Shown in pieces: positions 17,662 to 26,088 of a stretch of 64,000 bases of DNA. The translations under genes were made by a program, and so were the position numbers. The notes under the pieces were generated by a model. It made no database searches. It saw nothing but the letters and a program-made list of their open reading frames with translations, and was not told where the DNA came from. Source of the stretch: Sphingomonas jinjuensis (GTDB lineage Bacteria > Pseudomonadota > Alphaproteobacteria > Sphingomonadales > Sphingomonadaceae); NCBI RefSeq assembly GCF_014197105.1, contig NZ_JACIEV010000008.1, positions 1 to 64,000 on the forward strand, written 5' to 3'. How positions within the stretch are numbered: the first letter of the stretch is position 1; each line of letters starts with the position of its first letter.

Positions 17662-18257
17662 CTGACCTCGATAGTGCGCCCCGACTGGCCGGGGAACCCC
17701 GTGAAGACCGCGGCGGCCAGCTTTGCCGCCTGCTGGTCGGCGGTTTTCAGGTTGCTGACGCCGCGCGCATGGCCTTCCCAGATTGGCGACTGGTCGGCGC
17801 TGCGCTTGATCGTCACCGACAGCTCGGCGACCAGCACCTCGGTCGGCCGCCCGCCGCCGCCGACCGGAAAGCCGACGCCGCCGCCAAGGCCGAGCCCGCC
17901 GCCGCGCCCGCCGCTGAAGCCGCCGCCGCCGATCCCGATGCTGAACGCGGGCCGCTTGGGCGGTCCTTCCTGCGCGGTGCGGGTGAAGCCGACGACCGCG
18001 ACATATTGCGGCCGCGCGGCCGCCGCGGGCAGCGTGTAGCCTTGCTTCAACAGCTCGCTTTCGACCGCGGCGGCATAGGTCTTGAACTCCAGGCTCGCCG
18101 GCCCGCCGCCGGTCTGCGGCTCGACCGCCACCGTGCCGCGCGCGATCGGCTCGCCCAGGTGGTAGCGCACGACCTGGGTCGGCGGCAGCGGTGCCGTGGT
18201 GGCACAGGCCGCCAGCGCCACGGCAGGAATCAGGACAAGTAGGGCACGGCTACGCAT
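17658..18257 (-). CDS. DUF4136 family lipoprotein
   Basis: 199 residues with a lipoprotein signal ending L-A-A-C near residue 17. The middle contains a long glycine-rich stretch (about 95-130), and the strand patterns V-A-V-V-G-F-T-R and V-L-V-A-E-L-S-V-T-I around it fit DUF4136. Start ATG at 18257 with GGAG six bases upstream; a TTG at 18263 is less likely. First gene of the operon that runs to 14733, sharing an ATGA overlap with the M14 gene. Function unknown. Confidence 0.8.
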   Translation of the reverse strand: MRSRALLVLIPAVALAACATTAPLPPTQVVRYHLGEPIARGTVAVEPQTGGGPASLEFKTYAAAVESELLKQGYTLPAAAARPQYVAVVGFTRTAQEGPPKRPAFSIGIGGGGFSGGRGGGLGLGGGVGFPVGGGGRPTEVLVAELSVTIKRSADQSPIWEGHARGVSNLKTADQQAAKLAAAVFTGFPGQSGRTIEVR

Positions 18258-18383
18258 GGGCAACTCCGCATCGTTATGCTAGGGAAACGTCCTAGCGAGG
18301 CGTCCGTTGCTTGACTATCGGCGACGGCGTCTCTAGGCGCTCGCGCTTTCCGAACAACGCCAGAATCAGCAAAGCGAACGATC

Positions 18384-18509
18384 ATGAAGATCCGCAATTC
18401 CCTGAAGTCGCTCAAGGGCCGTCATCGCGACAACCGCGTGATCCGTCGTCGCGGCCGCACCTACGTCATCAACAAGACGAACCGTCGCTTCAAGGCGCGC
18501 CAGGGCTAA
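18384..18509 (+). CDS. rpmJ: Ribosomal protein bL36, zinc-free type
   Basis: 41 residues starting [11 protein letters not shown] and ending R-R-F-K-A-R-Q-G, a component of the large ribosomal subunit. It has no Cys, so it is the C-minus form that does not bind zinc; this is the usual form in this group of alphaproteobacteria. It is a monocistronic gene, divergent from the DUF4136 operon, with three hairpins immediately downstream. Confidence 0.96.
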   Translation: MKIRNSLKSLKGRHRDNRVIRRRGRTYVINKTNRRFKARQG

Positions 18510-18613
18510 GCCGAGGCCAGCGGATTAGCGACGCTAACCTGCGCGGCAGGGCCTCGGCCCGGCCGACGGGCGCTCAGCGACCCGTTCGACGACACGGGAT
18601 GTACCCCCGTGTC
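18510..18613 (+). other. Three tandem hairpins after rpmJ (terminator or structured RNA)
   Basis: Hairpin 1: GCCGAGGCC (18510-18518) with GGCCTCGGC (18550-18558), enclosing an inner TTAGC/GCTAA stem. Hairpin 2: CGGGCGC with GCG-A-CCCG (18567-18584). Hairpin 3: GACACGGG (18591-18598) with CCCGTGTC (18606-18613). All stems are complete or nearly so. There are no T tracts, so simple intrinsic termination is not certain. It may be a 3' UTR structure or a small RNA. Confidence 0.55.
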
Positions 18614-18635
18614 TGGCCGCATCGGTACCGATGAC

Positions 18636-19250
18636 ATGACACCCGATGCCGTTATCTTCGACGTCGGCCGCGTCCTCTACGACTGGCATCCGCGCTACCT
18701 GTACCGGCGCCTGATCGACGACGATCGGGCGCTCGACGCGTTCCTACGCGACGTCGTCACGATCGACTGGCACTTCCAGCATGACGCTGGCCGCCCCTTC
18801 GCCGAGACCTCGGCGGAGCTGGCGGCACTGTATCCGCAGCATGCCGATCTGATCGCCGCCTGGGGGCCGCGCTTCCTTGACAGCATCGGCGATCCGATGC
18901 CGGGAATGCCCGCGCTCGTCGACGATCTGCACGACGCCGGCGTTCCGCTCTATGCGATCACCAACTTCTCCGGCGAATTCTGGCCGCCGTTCCGCGCGCG
19001 CGAATCGGCGATGTTCGACCGCTTCCGCGACATTGTCGTCTCGGGCGACGAGAAGCTGGTGAAGCCCGACCCCGCCATCTACCGCCTCGCGCTCGACCGC
19101 TTCGGGCTGGACGCGCAGCGGAGCGTCTTCATCGACGACAATGAAGCCAACATCGCCAGCGCCCGCGATCTCGGCATCATAGCGCTCCACTTCACCGACG
19201 AGCCCACGTTGCGCGGGCAGTTGCGTGACCTGGGGTTGCTGAAGGCGTAA
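18636..19250 (+). CDS. HAD family hydrolase (HAD-IA, YihX-like)
   Basis: 204 residues. Motif I is F-D-V-G-R-V-L-Y-D-W at about 8-17, where the second Asp of the usual D-x-D is Gly, as in YihX-like sugar phosphatases; motif II is I-T-N-F-S near 115, motif III K-P-D-P-A-I-Y near 147 and motif IV F-I-D-D-N near 168. Probably a small-molecule phosphatase, substrate unknown. I chose the ATG at 18636 rather than the GTG at 18609, because the latter lies in the hairpin region and homologues start just before motif I. Confidence 0.88.
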   Translation: MTPDAVIFDVGRVLYDWHPRYLYRRLIDDDRALDAFLRDVVTIDWHFQHDAGRPFAETSAELAALYPQHADLIAAWGPRFLDSIGDPMPGMPALVDDLHDAGVPLYAITNFSGEFWPPFRARESAMFDRFRDIVVSGDEKLVKPDPAIYRLALDRFGLDAQRSVFIDDNEANIASARDLGIIALHFTDEPTLRGQLRDLGLLKA

Positions 19251-19269
19251 GCGGCACCGTCACACGTTC

Positions 19270-19346
19270 CGTCATTGCGAGCGCAGCGAAGCAATACAGT
19301 GACGGGCCGGGATGCGCTTGATTGCTTCGCTACGCTCGCCATGACG
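19270..19346. repeat. Palindromic repeat, family G
   Basis: Arms CGTCATTGCGAGCGCAGCGA and ATTGCTTCGCTACGCTCGCC followed by ATGACG, 77 bp. Only one copy is seen in the window, but it shares the CGTCAT/ATGACG ends of families A, B and C. Between convergent genes. Confidence 0.75.
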
Positions 19347-19399
19347 GATAGCGGCACGATCGAGACATGGTCCGCCAAGCGCGTTTCATGCCGACGTCG

Positions 19400-19741
19400 T
19401 CAGTCGCTCTTCTCCGATTCGTGAGCCAAGCCGATCCGAGCGAGGCGCAGCAACTCAGGCAGATGGTTGCGCACCATCGCCATCAACCGGGCATTGGCAT
19501 CGCTTCGACGATCGTCCGGGCCTACGATGTCCGGGTTCTGCCACAGGCACGCGGCAACGACGTCGTCGCTAGGCCATTCGTTATCCAGTGGTTCGAAGAT
19601 ACGACCCCGCGTCGGGTTCTTCACGATTAGGCATGACGACATGCAAGCACCGTCGGTGCCGAAGGCAACGTGCCACGGTGCCGCGGATGCACCAGTCTCC
19701 AACTCCGTCAATGCCACCAAATCGTCGCTCGTCACGGCCAT
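19400..19741 (-). CDS. Hypothetical protein
   Basis: 113 residues, soluble, no signal peptide. The C-terminal half reads N-A-R-L-M-A-M-V-R-N-H-L-P-E-L-L-R-L-A, a helix seen in small uncharacterised cytosolic proteins; two Cys lie close together (C-M-S-S-C) near residue 34. It starts 27 bases after the pyruvate kinase stop in the same direction. Its base composition looks less GC-rich than its neighbours, which may indicate recent acquisition. No function assigned; opposite-strand frames here look weaker. Confidence 0.6.
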   Translation of the reverse strand: MAVTSDDLVALTELETGASAAPWHVAFGTDGACMSSCLIVKNPTRGRIFEPLDNEWPSDDVVAACLWQNPDIVGPDDRRSDANARLMAMVRNHLPELLRLARIGLAHESEKSD

Positions 19742-19768
19742 TGCCTCCCCAAGCGACCACCCGATCGC

Positions 19769-21226
19769 CTACTCGGTGTAACCCTTCAATTCGTCGCCGA
19801 TGATGCTCACCACGTGGAGCACATTGGTCGAGCCCGGGGTGCGGAACGGCACGCCCGCGACGACGATGATGCGGTCGCCGCCCTTGGCGATGCCGGTACG
19901 CAGCGCCATCCGCTTCGACTTGGCGACCATTTCCTCGAACGATTCGACGTCGCGCGTGTGGACGGCATGGGTTCCCCACAGCAGCCCCAGCCGCCGCGCC
20001 GTGTCCAGCTGCGGCGTCAGCACCAGGATCGGCACCGGCGGCCGTTCGCGCGCGATCCGGCGCGCGGTCGAGCCCGAGGTGGTGAAGCAGACGATCGCCG
20101 ATGCCGACACCGTGCGCGCGATCTGCTTCGCCGCTTCCGACAAGGCGTCGGCAGTGGTCGGATCGGGGCGCATGATCGTGAAATGGACGCGCTCGCCGTG
20201 CGCCGGGTCCATCTCCACTTCCTGGCCGATCGCATTCATCATCGCGACCGATTCGACCGGCCAGTCGCCCGCCGCGCTTTCCGCCGACAACATGATCGCG
20301 TCGGCGCCGTCGTAGATCGCGGTCGCGACGTCGGACACCTCGGCACGGGTAGGCGACGGCGACTTGATCATCGATTCGAGCATCTGCGTCGCGACGACCA
20401 CCGGGCGGCCCTGACGCCGCGCCGTCTCGACGATCCGCTTCTGCAACGGCGGCACCGACTGCGGCGGCAGTTCGACGCCCAGGTCGCCGCGCGCCACCAT
20501 GACGCCGTCGCAGCTCTCGACGATCTCCTCCAGCCGCTCGATCGCCGCCGGCTTCTCGATCTTGGCGAGCAGCGCCGCCCGGCCGCCGATCAGCTTGCGC
20601 GCCTCCCACAGATCCTCGGGCCGCTGGACGAACGACAATGCGATCCAGTCGACCCCCTGGTCGATCGCGAAGGCGAGGTCGCTGCGGTCCTTTTCCGTCA
20701 GCGCCGCCATCGGCACGACGACGTCGGGAACGTTGAGCCCCTTGTTGTCCGACAGCGCGCCGCCGACCTCGACGAGCGTCTCGATCCGGTCGGGGCCGTG
20801 GTCCGACACGCGCAGCACCAGCTTGCCGTCGTCGAGCAGCAGGCGAGCGCCCGGCTCGATCGCCTCGAAGATTTCACGATGGGGCAGCTCGACGCGCGTC
20901 GCGTCGCCCGGCGTCTTGTCGCGATCGAGGACGAAGGTCGATCCCGTCTCCAGCATCACCCGGCCGCCGGCGAAGCGGCCGACGCGCAGCTTCGGGCCCT
21001 GAAGATCGGCGAGGATCGTCGTCGGGCGGCCGAACGTCTTCTCCAGCGAGCGGATCGCCTCGATCACCGCGACCTTCGATTGCTGGTCGCCGTGACTCAT
21101 GTTGACGCGGAACGCGTCCGCGCCCGCCTGGAACAGCGTCGCGATCATCTCGGGCGTATTGCTGGCTGGCCCCAGCGTGGCGAGTACGCGCACTTGCCGA
21201 GAGCGGGGCGCGATGTCGTTCGTCAT
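19769..21226 (-). CDS. pyk: Pyruvate kinase
   Basis: 485 residues; makes pyruvate and ATP from phosphoenolpyruvate. N-terminal V-L-A-T-L-G-P-A-S-N, the substrate-binding R-V-N-M-S-H-G near 40, the metal and catalytic segment L-A-K-I-E-K-P near 215 and A-R-G-D-L-G-V-E-L near 245 are all typical. The C-terminal regulatory domain is present to near the end. Start ATG at 21226. It is divergent from the DUF1244 gene. Confidence 0.97.
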   Translation of the reverse strand: MTNDIAPRSRQVRVLATLGPASNTPEMIATLFQAGADAFRVNMSHGDQQSKVAVIEAIRSLEKTFGRPTTILADLQGPKLRVGRFAGGRVMLETGSTFVLDRDKTPGDATRVELPHREIFEAIEPGARLLLDDGKLVLRVSDHGPDRIETLVEVGGALSDNKGLNVPDVVVPMAALTEKDRSDLAFAIDQGVDWIALSFVQRPEDLWEARKLIGGRAALLAKIEKPAAIERLEEIVESCDGVMVARGDLGVELPPQSVPPLQKRIVETARRQGRPVVVATQMLESMIKSPSPTRAEVSDVATAIYDGADAIMLSAESAAGDWPVESVAMMNAIGQEVEMDPAHGERVHFTIMRPDPTTADALSEAAKQIARTVSASAIVCFTTSGSTARRIARERPPVPILVLTPQLDTARRLGLLWGTHAVHTRDVESFEEMVAKSKRMALRTGIAKGGDRIIVVAGVPFRTPGSTNVLHVVSIIGDELKGYTE

Positions 21227-21300
21227 GGTCGATCCTTGGCCGGCTTTGCGAGGGGCCGCTCTAGCCCCTATCTCGTCCGGATCAACCTTGGAGCATGTGA

Positions 21301-21597
21301 ATGGATCGCCTCGACACTCTCGACGACGCTACAGCCGCCGCGGCTTTCCGCCGCCTGGTGCGTCACCTGCGGCATCGCACCGATGCGCAGAACGTTGATT
21401 TGATGGGACTTGCCGGCTTTTGTCGCAATTGCCTGTCGGATTGGGTCGAGGAGGCGGGCGGTCTCGACAAGGCGAGCGCGCGCGAGACGATCTACGGCAT
21501 GCCCCAGGCCGAATGGAAGGCGAAGTACCAGACCGAGGCGACGCCCGAGCAGCTCGCGCGGATGGATGAGAGCGTCGCCAAGAACCCCGCTTACTGA
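21301..21597 (+). CDS. DUF1244 domain protein
   Basis: 98 residues matching the small alphaproteobacterial family with the signature F-C-R-N-C-L-S-D-W near residue 40 and the Y-G-M-P-x-x-E-W-K-A-K-Y-Q segment near 65. Cytosolic; the two Cys could bind metal. Function unknown. Divergent from pyk with a 74 bp spacer; a hairpin directly follows the stop. Confidence 0.9.
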   Translation: MDRLDTLDDATAAAAFRRLVRHLRHRTDAQNVDLMGLAGFCRNCLSDWVEEAGGLDKASARETIYGMPQAEWKAKYQTEATPEQLARMDESVAKNPAY

Positions 21598-21620
21598 TCC
21601 TCCCCCGCCAGGAGGAGGAT
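21597..21620 (+). terminator. Hairpin after the DUF1244 gene
   Basis: ATCCTCC (21597-21603) pairs with GGAGGAT (21614-21620) around a 10-base loop, starting at the stop codon. There is only a short T run after it. Could equally be a small remnant of the C/T-rich repeats. Confidence 0.4.
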
Positions 21621-21676
21621 TGTCGTGGCGAGCATCCCCGATACAAGTGGCGGACAACAAAGGGGGAGGACCTGTC

Positions 21677-22984
21677 ATGAAGACCATCGCCACGCTCGCC
21701 ATCGTGCTCGCCACGATCACTGCCGCGCCCGCCGTCGCCCAGACGAAGCCGGCCACCGTCACCTACATCCAGGCCGGCCAGCTCCTCGACCGCCCCGGCG
21801 AGCGTCCGCGCGGTCCCAGCACGATCATCGTCCGCGACGGCAAGGTCGCCGAGGTCCGTGACGGCTATGTCGCCCCGGAAGTGGGCGCGAAGCTGGTCGA
21901 TCTAAAGGACAAGTTCGTCCTTCCCGGCCTCATCGACATGCACGTCCACCTGTGGGGCATCGGCGGCGACCCGATGCGCGACCGGCTCGGCGCGCTGACC
22001 CGCGACGATGCCGACGACATGATGCAGGCAGTCGTCAACGCCAAGACGACGCTGCGGGCCGGCTTCACTACCGTGCGCGACCTCGGCGGTAACCCGCGCG
22101 GCATCCGCGCGCTGCGCGACGCGATCGCGCGCGGCGACGTCATGGGGCCGAGCATCGTCAACGCCGGCCAGATGGTGTCGGTGACGGGTGGTCACGGCGA
22201 CGGCAGCAACGGTCTGGCCGAGGAATGGTCCGATGCCGTTCACCAGCATCAGATCAACACCTGCGACGGCCCCGACGATTGCCGTCGCGCGGTTCGCGCC
22301 CAGGTCGGCCTCGGTGCGCAGGTCATCAAGTTCGCCGCGACCGGCGGCGTCCTTTCCAACGTCTCGGGCGGGCTCGGCCGCGCGATGACGCCGGAGGAGA
22401 TGCGCGCGATCATCGATACCGCGCACGGCCTCGGCCGCAAGGTCGCCGCGCACAGCCACGCCGCCGACGGCACCCGTGCAGCGGTGGAGGCAGGGGTCGA
22501 TTCGATCGAGCACGGCACCTTCCTCGATGCCGAGACGATTCGCGCGATGAAGGCGCATGGCACCTATCTCGTCCCCACGATGATCGCGCCGGTGACCGCG
22601 CTGGCGCAAGCGCGCGCGGGGCAGCTGCCGCCCGCGACCATCCCCAAGGCGGAGGCCGCCGCCGCCGCCGCGCTGGAAAGCCACCGTCTCGCCATCGCCC
22701 AGGGCGTGAAGATCGCCTTCGGCACCGACACCGGCGTCTCCAAGCATGGCGACAATGCCGGCGAATTCCCGCTGATGGTGCGCGCCGGCATGACCCCGGC
22801 GCAGGCGATCCGTGCCGCCACCGTCAGCGCCGCCGACCTGCTGGGGCAGGGCGATTCGATCGGCACGCTGACGCCGGGCCACTACGCCGATCTGGTCGCC
22901 GTCACCGGCTCGCCACTCGACGACGTGACGCGGCTGCAACACGTCGACCTCGTCATGCACCGGGGTGTCGTCGCCGAGGATTGA
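21677..22984 (+). CDS. Secreted amidohydrolase family protein (metal-dependent, imidazolonepropionase-like)
   Basis: 435 residues with a signal peptide ending A-V-A-Q near 22. Metal ligands are visible: H89-x-H91 in D-M-H-V-H, a Lys in V-I-K-F-A-A-T-G-G near 222, His in A-A-H-S-H near 258 and S-I-E-H-G near 279, and Asp in F-G-T-D-T-G near 350, the pattern of binuclear amidohydrolases related to Xaa-Pro dipeptidases. Probably a periplasmic peptidase or amidase. The ATG at 21677 has GGGAGGA seven bases upstream, which settles the start. Confidence 0.9.
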   Translation: MKTIATLAIVLATITAAPAVAQTKPATVTYIQAGQLLDRPGERPRGPSTIIVRDGKVAEVRDGYVAPEVGAKLVDLKDKFVLPGLIDMHVHLWGIGGDPMRDRLGALTRDDADDMMQAVVNAKTTLRAGFTTVRDLGGNPRGIRALRDAIARGDVMGPSIVNAGQMVSVTGGHGDGSNGLAEEWSDAVHQHQINTCDGPDDCRRAVRAQVGLGAQVIKFAATGGVLSNVSGGLGRAMTPEEMRAIIDTAHGLGRKVAAHSHAADGTRAAVEAGVDSIEHGTFLDAETIRAMKAHGTYLVPTMIAPVTALAQARAGQLPPATIPKAEAAAAAALESHRLAIAQGVKIAFGTDTGVSKHGDNAGEFPLMVRAGMTPAQAIRAATVSAADLLGQGDSIGTLTPGHYADLVAVTGSPLDDVTRLQHVDLVMHRGVVAED

Positions 22985-23089
22985 GCGCGGGCGCCGAACC
23001 CATTAGACGCGCCGCCATCCAATCAGATCAACCAGCCGCCGCCTGCGCCCTGGGGCCGGGCGGCGGCGTCATTTTAGATAGGGAACGAC

Positions 23090-23356
23090 ATGGCTGAAGA
23101 TCGTGGCGAAGGCATGGGTGGCGGTCACGTCGCAGCGGACGAGCTGCGCCTGCTGATCGAGCGCGCCGAGCGGCTTGAGGAAGAGAAGAAGGGTATCGCC
23201 GACGACATCAAGGACGTGATGGCCGAGGCGAAGAGCCGCGGCTACGACGCCAAGGCGATCCGCCGCATCCTCCAGATCCGCAAGAAGAAGAAGGAAGAAT
23301 ATCAGGAGGAAGAGTCGATCCTCGAGGTCTACCTGCAAGCGCTGGGCATGATCTGA
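23090..23356 (+). CDS. GapR-like nucleoid protein (DUF2312/UPF0335)
   Basis: 88 residues, highly charged, almost entirely helical: [16 protein letters not shown] at about 20-35, then [14 protein letters not shown] near 50 and a basic K-K-K-K-E-E-Y. This is the family of Caulobacter GapR, which binds overtwisted DNA and supports replication and topoisomerase action. Start ATG at 23090. It stands alone between the amidohydrolase and the DUF559 gene. Confidence 0.92.
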   Translation: MAEDRGEGMGGGHVAADELRLLIERAERLEEEKKGIADDIKDVMAEAKSRGYDAKAIRRILQIRKKKKEEYQEEESILEVYLQALGMI

Positions 23357-23373
23357 CTTCTGTCCTGCCTTCA

Positions 23374-23410
23374 CCTCTCCCTGCAAGGGAGGGGTCGGGG
23401 GGTGGGTAGG
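23374..23410. repeat. Left arm of a family D repeat (D3)
   Basis: CCTCTCCCTGCAAGGGAGGG followed by GTCGGGGGGTGGG, matching the left half of the element at 6686. It lies between the GapR gene and the DUF559 gene; the matching right half is on the far side of the DUF559 gene. Confidence 0.65.
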
Positions 23411-23442
23411 CGAGCGCCGCTCGCCCGACTACGCTGGCGACG

Positions 23443-23850
23443 ATGCGTCGCGTTCCTGAAGATATGACCCACCGGGCTCGCCGACTTCGCCGCGAAGCGA
23501 CGGCCGAGGAGCGCCTGCTTTGGGCGCGGCTGTCACGCTATCGTCCGGCTTTTACGCGGCAATTGGTGATCGTCGATTATATCGTCGACTTGGCAAACCG
23601 GACGGCGAAGCTGGTCGTCGAGATCGACGGTAGCCAGCATCTCGACGCGATGGGCTACGATGCCAAGCGCACCGCTTGGCTGGAAAGCGAGGGGTGGACG
23701 GTAATCCGCCTCTGGAACTCCGACGTGCGCTCTAACCCGAGCGGCGCTGCCGAGCACATCCTGCTGAAAACCGCCGAGTGCCTCGGCGGGACCCATCCCC
23801 AACCCCTCCCTTCCAGGGTGGGTCGGGAGCCTCGCAGAGCCTTGTACTGA
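23443..23850 (+). CDS. DUF559 endonuclease-like protein
   Basis: 135 residues of the DUF559 family, a Vsr-like branch of the PD-(D/E)XK nuclease fold. L-R-R-E-A-T-A-E-E-R-L-L-W near 15-27 is the family N-terminus; the core has V-D-Y-I-V-D-L near 45, V-V-E-I-D-G-S-Q-H near 58-66 and W-x-V-I-R-L-W-N near 87-94. The last 20 or so residues are encoded by a repeat arm (23791-23840) and are proline/arginine rich, so the original C-terminus was probably shorter. An ATG at 23464 is an alternative start. Biological role unknown; such genes often occur as single mobile-looking units. Confidence 0.85.
   Translation: MRRVPEDMTHRARRLRREATAEERLLWARLSRYRPAFTRQLVIVDYIVDLANRTAKLVVEIDGSQHLDAMGYDAKRTAWLESEGWTVIRLWNSDVRSNPSGAAEHILLKTAECLGGTHPQPLPSRVGREPRRALY
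23791..23840. repeat. Right arm of a family D repeat (D4), read as DUF559 C-terminus
   Basis: ACCCATCCCCAACCCCTCCC then GGGTGGGTCGGGAGCC and TCGCAGAG, which corresponds to the right arm and part of the asymmetric centre of the family D element at 6686. It overlaps the 3' end of the DUF559 gene, whose stop lies just beyond it. Confidence 0.65.
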
Positions 23851-23855
23851 TATGG

Positions 23856-25307
23856 CTAAGCCGCCTCCGCCGCCGCCGTCGTCCACCCTAGCCGCGGAAT
23901 CGTGATCGACCGCTTGCCCGCCAGGTCGGTCCGGCACACGATGAGCTCGCGGCTTTCGATATAGCCGATCAGCCGCCGCACCCGGCCCAGCGAGCTGGTG
24001 CCATAGGTCTCCGCGATCGCCGCATCCGACGGGCACGGCGCCCCGTCCCGTGCCGCACGCGCCAGTAACAGGAACGCGCCCAGCATATCGTCAGGCAACG
24101 TTCCCCCGAGCGCCAGCGCATCCGCCCATTCGTCCGCCGTGACATCGAAGATGCCAGCCCGCGCGCAGCTCAGCCGCCGGGTAAAGCCGGGAAGGTCGAG
24201 CGGCGGCCGGGCCAGTCCCGCCATCCGGCACCGCACCTGGAAATCCTGGAACAACACTGCCGCCGGCCGTGTCGACGAATCGGCGTCGGCGACGATCGCG
24301 CGCAGCACGTCGGCGTGTACCGCCTCGACGTCGACCGCGGGCATGTCGGGCAGCGCCGGCGCAGCGGGCACCGGCTTGGCGATCGTCGCGACCAAGTCGT
24401 CCGCCGGCACCGGGCGCCGTTCGGGCTCGGTCAGCGGCAGCATCGGTGCCAGCGGCTCGGGCGCGAACAGCAGTTCCTGCAGGTCGCCGGCCGGCGCCTT
24501 GGGCAGCGGTACGAGCTTGGGGCTGCCGCTCCTCGCCGACGTCTCGACGGCGCCGATCTTCACCGTGATCGGTCGCCGCGACACCGACGGACCCAGCGCC
24601 AGGAAGCTGCCACGCGGCAGGTCGCGGATCGCCTCCGCCTGCCGCCGGTCCATGCCGAGCAGGTCGGCGGCGCGGGCCATGTCGATGTCGAGGAAGGTGC
24701 GCCCCATCAGAAAGTTGGACGCCTCCGCCGCGACGTTCTTGGCGAGCTTCGCCAGCCGCTGCGTCGCGATCACGCCGGCCAGGCCGCGCTTGCGCCCGCG
24801 GCACATCAGGTTGGTCATCGCGCTGAGCGACGCGCGGCGCACCTCCTCGGCCACTTCGCCGCCGGTCGTCGGCGCGAACAGCTGCGCCTCGTCGACCACC
24901 ACCAGCGCCGGATACCAGTGCTCGCGCGGGGCGTCGAACAGCGCGGACAGGAAGGTCGCGGCGCAGCGCATCTGCGCCTCCGCCTCCAGCCCCTCCAGGC
25001 TCAGTACCACCGACGCGCGATGTTCGCGCAGGCGCCCCGCGATCCGCGCGATCTCACGCTCGGCATAGTCGGCGCCCTCGATCACGACATGGCCGTAGGC
25101 GCCGGACAGCGTGATGAAATCGCCCTCGGGATCGATCACCACCTGCTGGACCTGCCCCGCCGACCGCTCGAGCAGCCGGCGCAGCAGATGCGACTTGCCC
25201 GACCCCGAATTGCCCTGGACGAGCAACCGGGTGGCGAGCAACTCCTCCAGATCGATGGTGACGGGGCCGCCGCGTTCGTCGAGCCCCATGTCTACGCGCA
25301 CGGTCAT
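23856..25307 (-). CDS. HerA/DUF87-type ATPase
   Basis: 483 residues. Walker A G-N-S-G-S-G-K-S is at 32-39 and Walker B V-V-V-D-E-A-Q near 140, then G-V-I-A-T-Q-R-L near 180 as the sensor/arginine region, the pattern of HerA/FtsK-like hexameric ATPases (DUF87). The C-terminal 200 residues are Pro/Ala rich followed by a helical, winged-helix-like tail. No NurA partner is adjacent. I chose the ATG at 25307 (M-T-V-R-V-D-M-G) because the longer frame to 25403 runs into a palindromic repeat. Probably DNA processing; substrate unknown. Confidence 0.85.
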   Translation of the reverse strand: MTVRVDMGLDERGGPVTIDLEELLATRLLVQGNSGSGKSHLLRRLLERSAGQVQQVVIDPEGDFITLSGAYGHVVIEGADYAEREIARIAGRLREHRASVVLSLEGLEAEAQMRCAATFLSALFDAPREHWYPALVVVDEAQLFAPTTGGEVAEEVRRASLSAMTNLMCRGRKRGLAGVIATQRLAKLAKNVAAEASNFLMGRTFLDIDMARAADLLGMDRRQAEAIRDLPRGSFLALGPSVSRRPITVKIGAVETSARSGSPKLVPLPKAPAGDLQELLFAPEPLAPMLPLTEPERRPVPADDLVATIAKPVPAAPALPDMPAVDVEAVHADVLRAIVADADSSTRPAAVLFQDFQVRCRMAGLARPPLDLPGFTRRLSCARAGIFDVTADEWADALALGGTLPDDMLGAFLLLARAARDGAPCPSDAAIAETYGTSSLGRVRRLIGYIESRELIVCRTDLAGKRSITIPRLGWTTAAAEAA

Positions 25308-25397
25308 GATTGCCGGCGCTTTTGGCCGATTGCGCGCCGAGGGGGAAGGGGGCGGGCGGCAAGGGCTGTGGATGGAATTGCCCGCCTCGCCCCCACC

Positions 25398-25478
25398 CGT
25401 CATGCTGAACTTGTTTCAGCATCTTGGCGTGGCGGAGCGTGCCATCGCGAGAGATGCTGAACCAAGTTCAGCATGACG
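25398..25478. repeat. Palindromic repeat, family A (copy A3)
   Basis: Arms CGTCATGCTGAACTTGTTTC and ACCAAGTTCAGCATGACG, 81 bp, in the divergent gap between the HerA-like ATPase and the DUF1003 gene. The rest of the gap (25308-25397, 25479-25508) shows no clear signal. Confidence 0.88.
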
Positions 25479-25508
25479 ACCTTGGCGAAGGCAGGTTAAG
25501 CCCACCCC

Positions 25509-26054
25509 ATGAACTCCCCGCTTCATTCGATCGGCGACCTCGCCCAACGCCTGCTGCGCAAGCCGGCGGCGGCGCTCGATCCCGAGGAAATCCGCGTCCT
25601 CACAGGCATCGAATCGGGCACCGTCAGCAGCCGCGACGCCGCGGACGTCGCCGACGAACATGCCGATTTCGGCGATCGGCTGGCCGACCGGGTCGCCGCG
25701 GTGGGCGGCAGCTGGAGCTTTATCATCGCCTTCACCGCGGTGCTGCTCGGCTGGATGCTGCTCAATTCCGACGTGCTCAAGCACTTCGGCCTCGCCTTCG
25801 ATCCCTATCCCTACATCTTCCTCAACCTGATGCTCTCGACGCTCGCCGCGATCCAGGCGCCGGTGATCATGATGAGCCAGAACCGCCAGGCATCGAAGGA
25901 TCGCGTCGCCGCCAGCCTCGATTACGAGACCAACCTGCGCGCCGAACTCGACATCCTTCGCCTCCACCAGAAGCTCGACGGCATGGTGATCGACCGGCTG
26001 GTCTCGCTGGAGGCGAAGATCGACGCGCTCGCCGCGCAACTGCCGGAGGCTTGA
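25509..26054 (+). CDS. DUF1003 membrane protein
   Basis: 181 residues. The family signature G-D-R-L-A-D-R-V-A near 58 is followed by two membrane segments (about 70-90 and 100-122) and a C-terminal coiled coil with [12 protein letters not shown] near 140-151. Inner membrane, with the coiled coil in the cytosol. Function unknown. The ATG at 25509 precedes yebC by 34 bases of spacer. Confidence 0.9.
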   Translation: MNSPLHSIGDLAQRLLRKPAAALDPEEIRVLTGIESGTVSSRDAADVADEHADFGDRLADRVAAVGGSWSFIIAFTAVLLGWMLLNSDVLKHFGLAFDPYPYIFLNLMLSTLAAIQAPVIMMSQNRQASKDRVAASLDYETNLRAELDILRLHQKLDGMVIDRLVSLEAKIDALAAQLPEA

Positions 26055-26088
26055 GCAACCGCCGCTTCCCGCGCTAGAGGCTCGCGCC

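Noticed and set aside
18609..18635. GTG start at 18609 for the HAD hydrolase
   Set aside because: It lies in the third hairpin after rpmJ, and the ATG at 18636 is directly before motif I as in related proteins.
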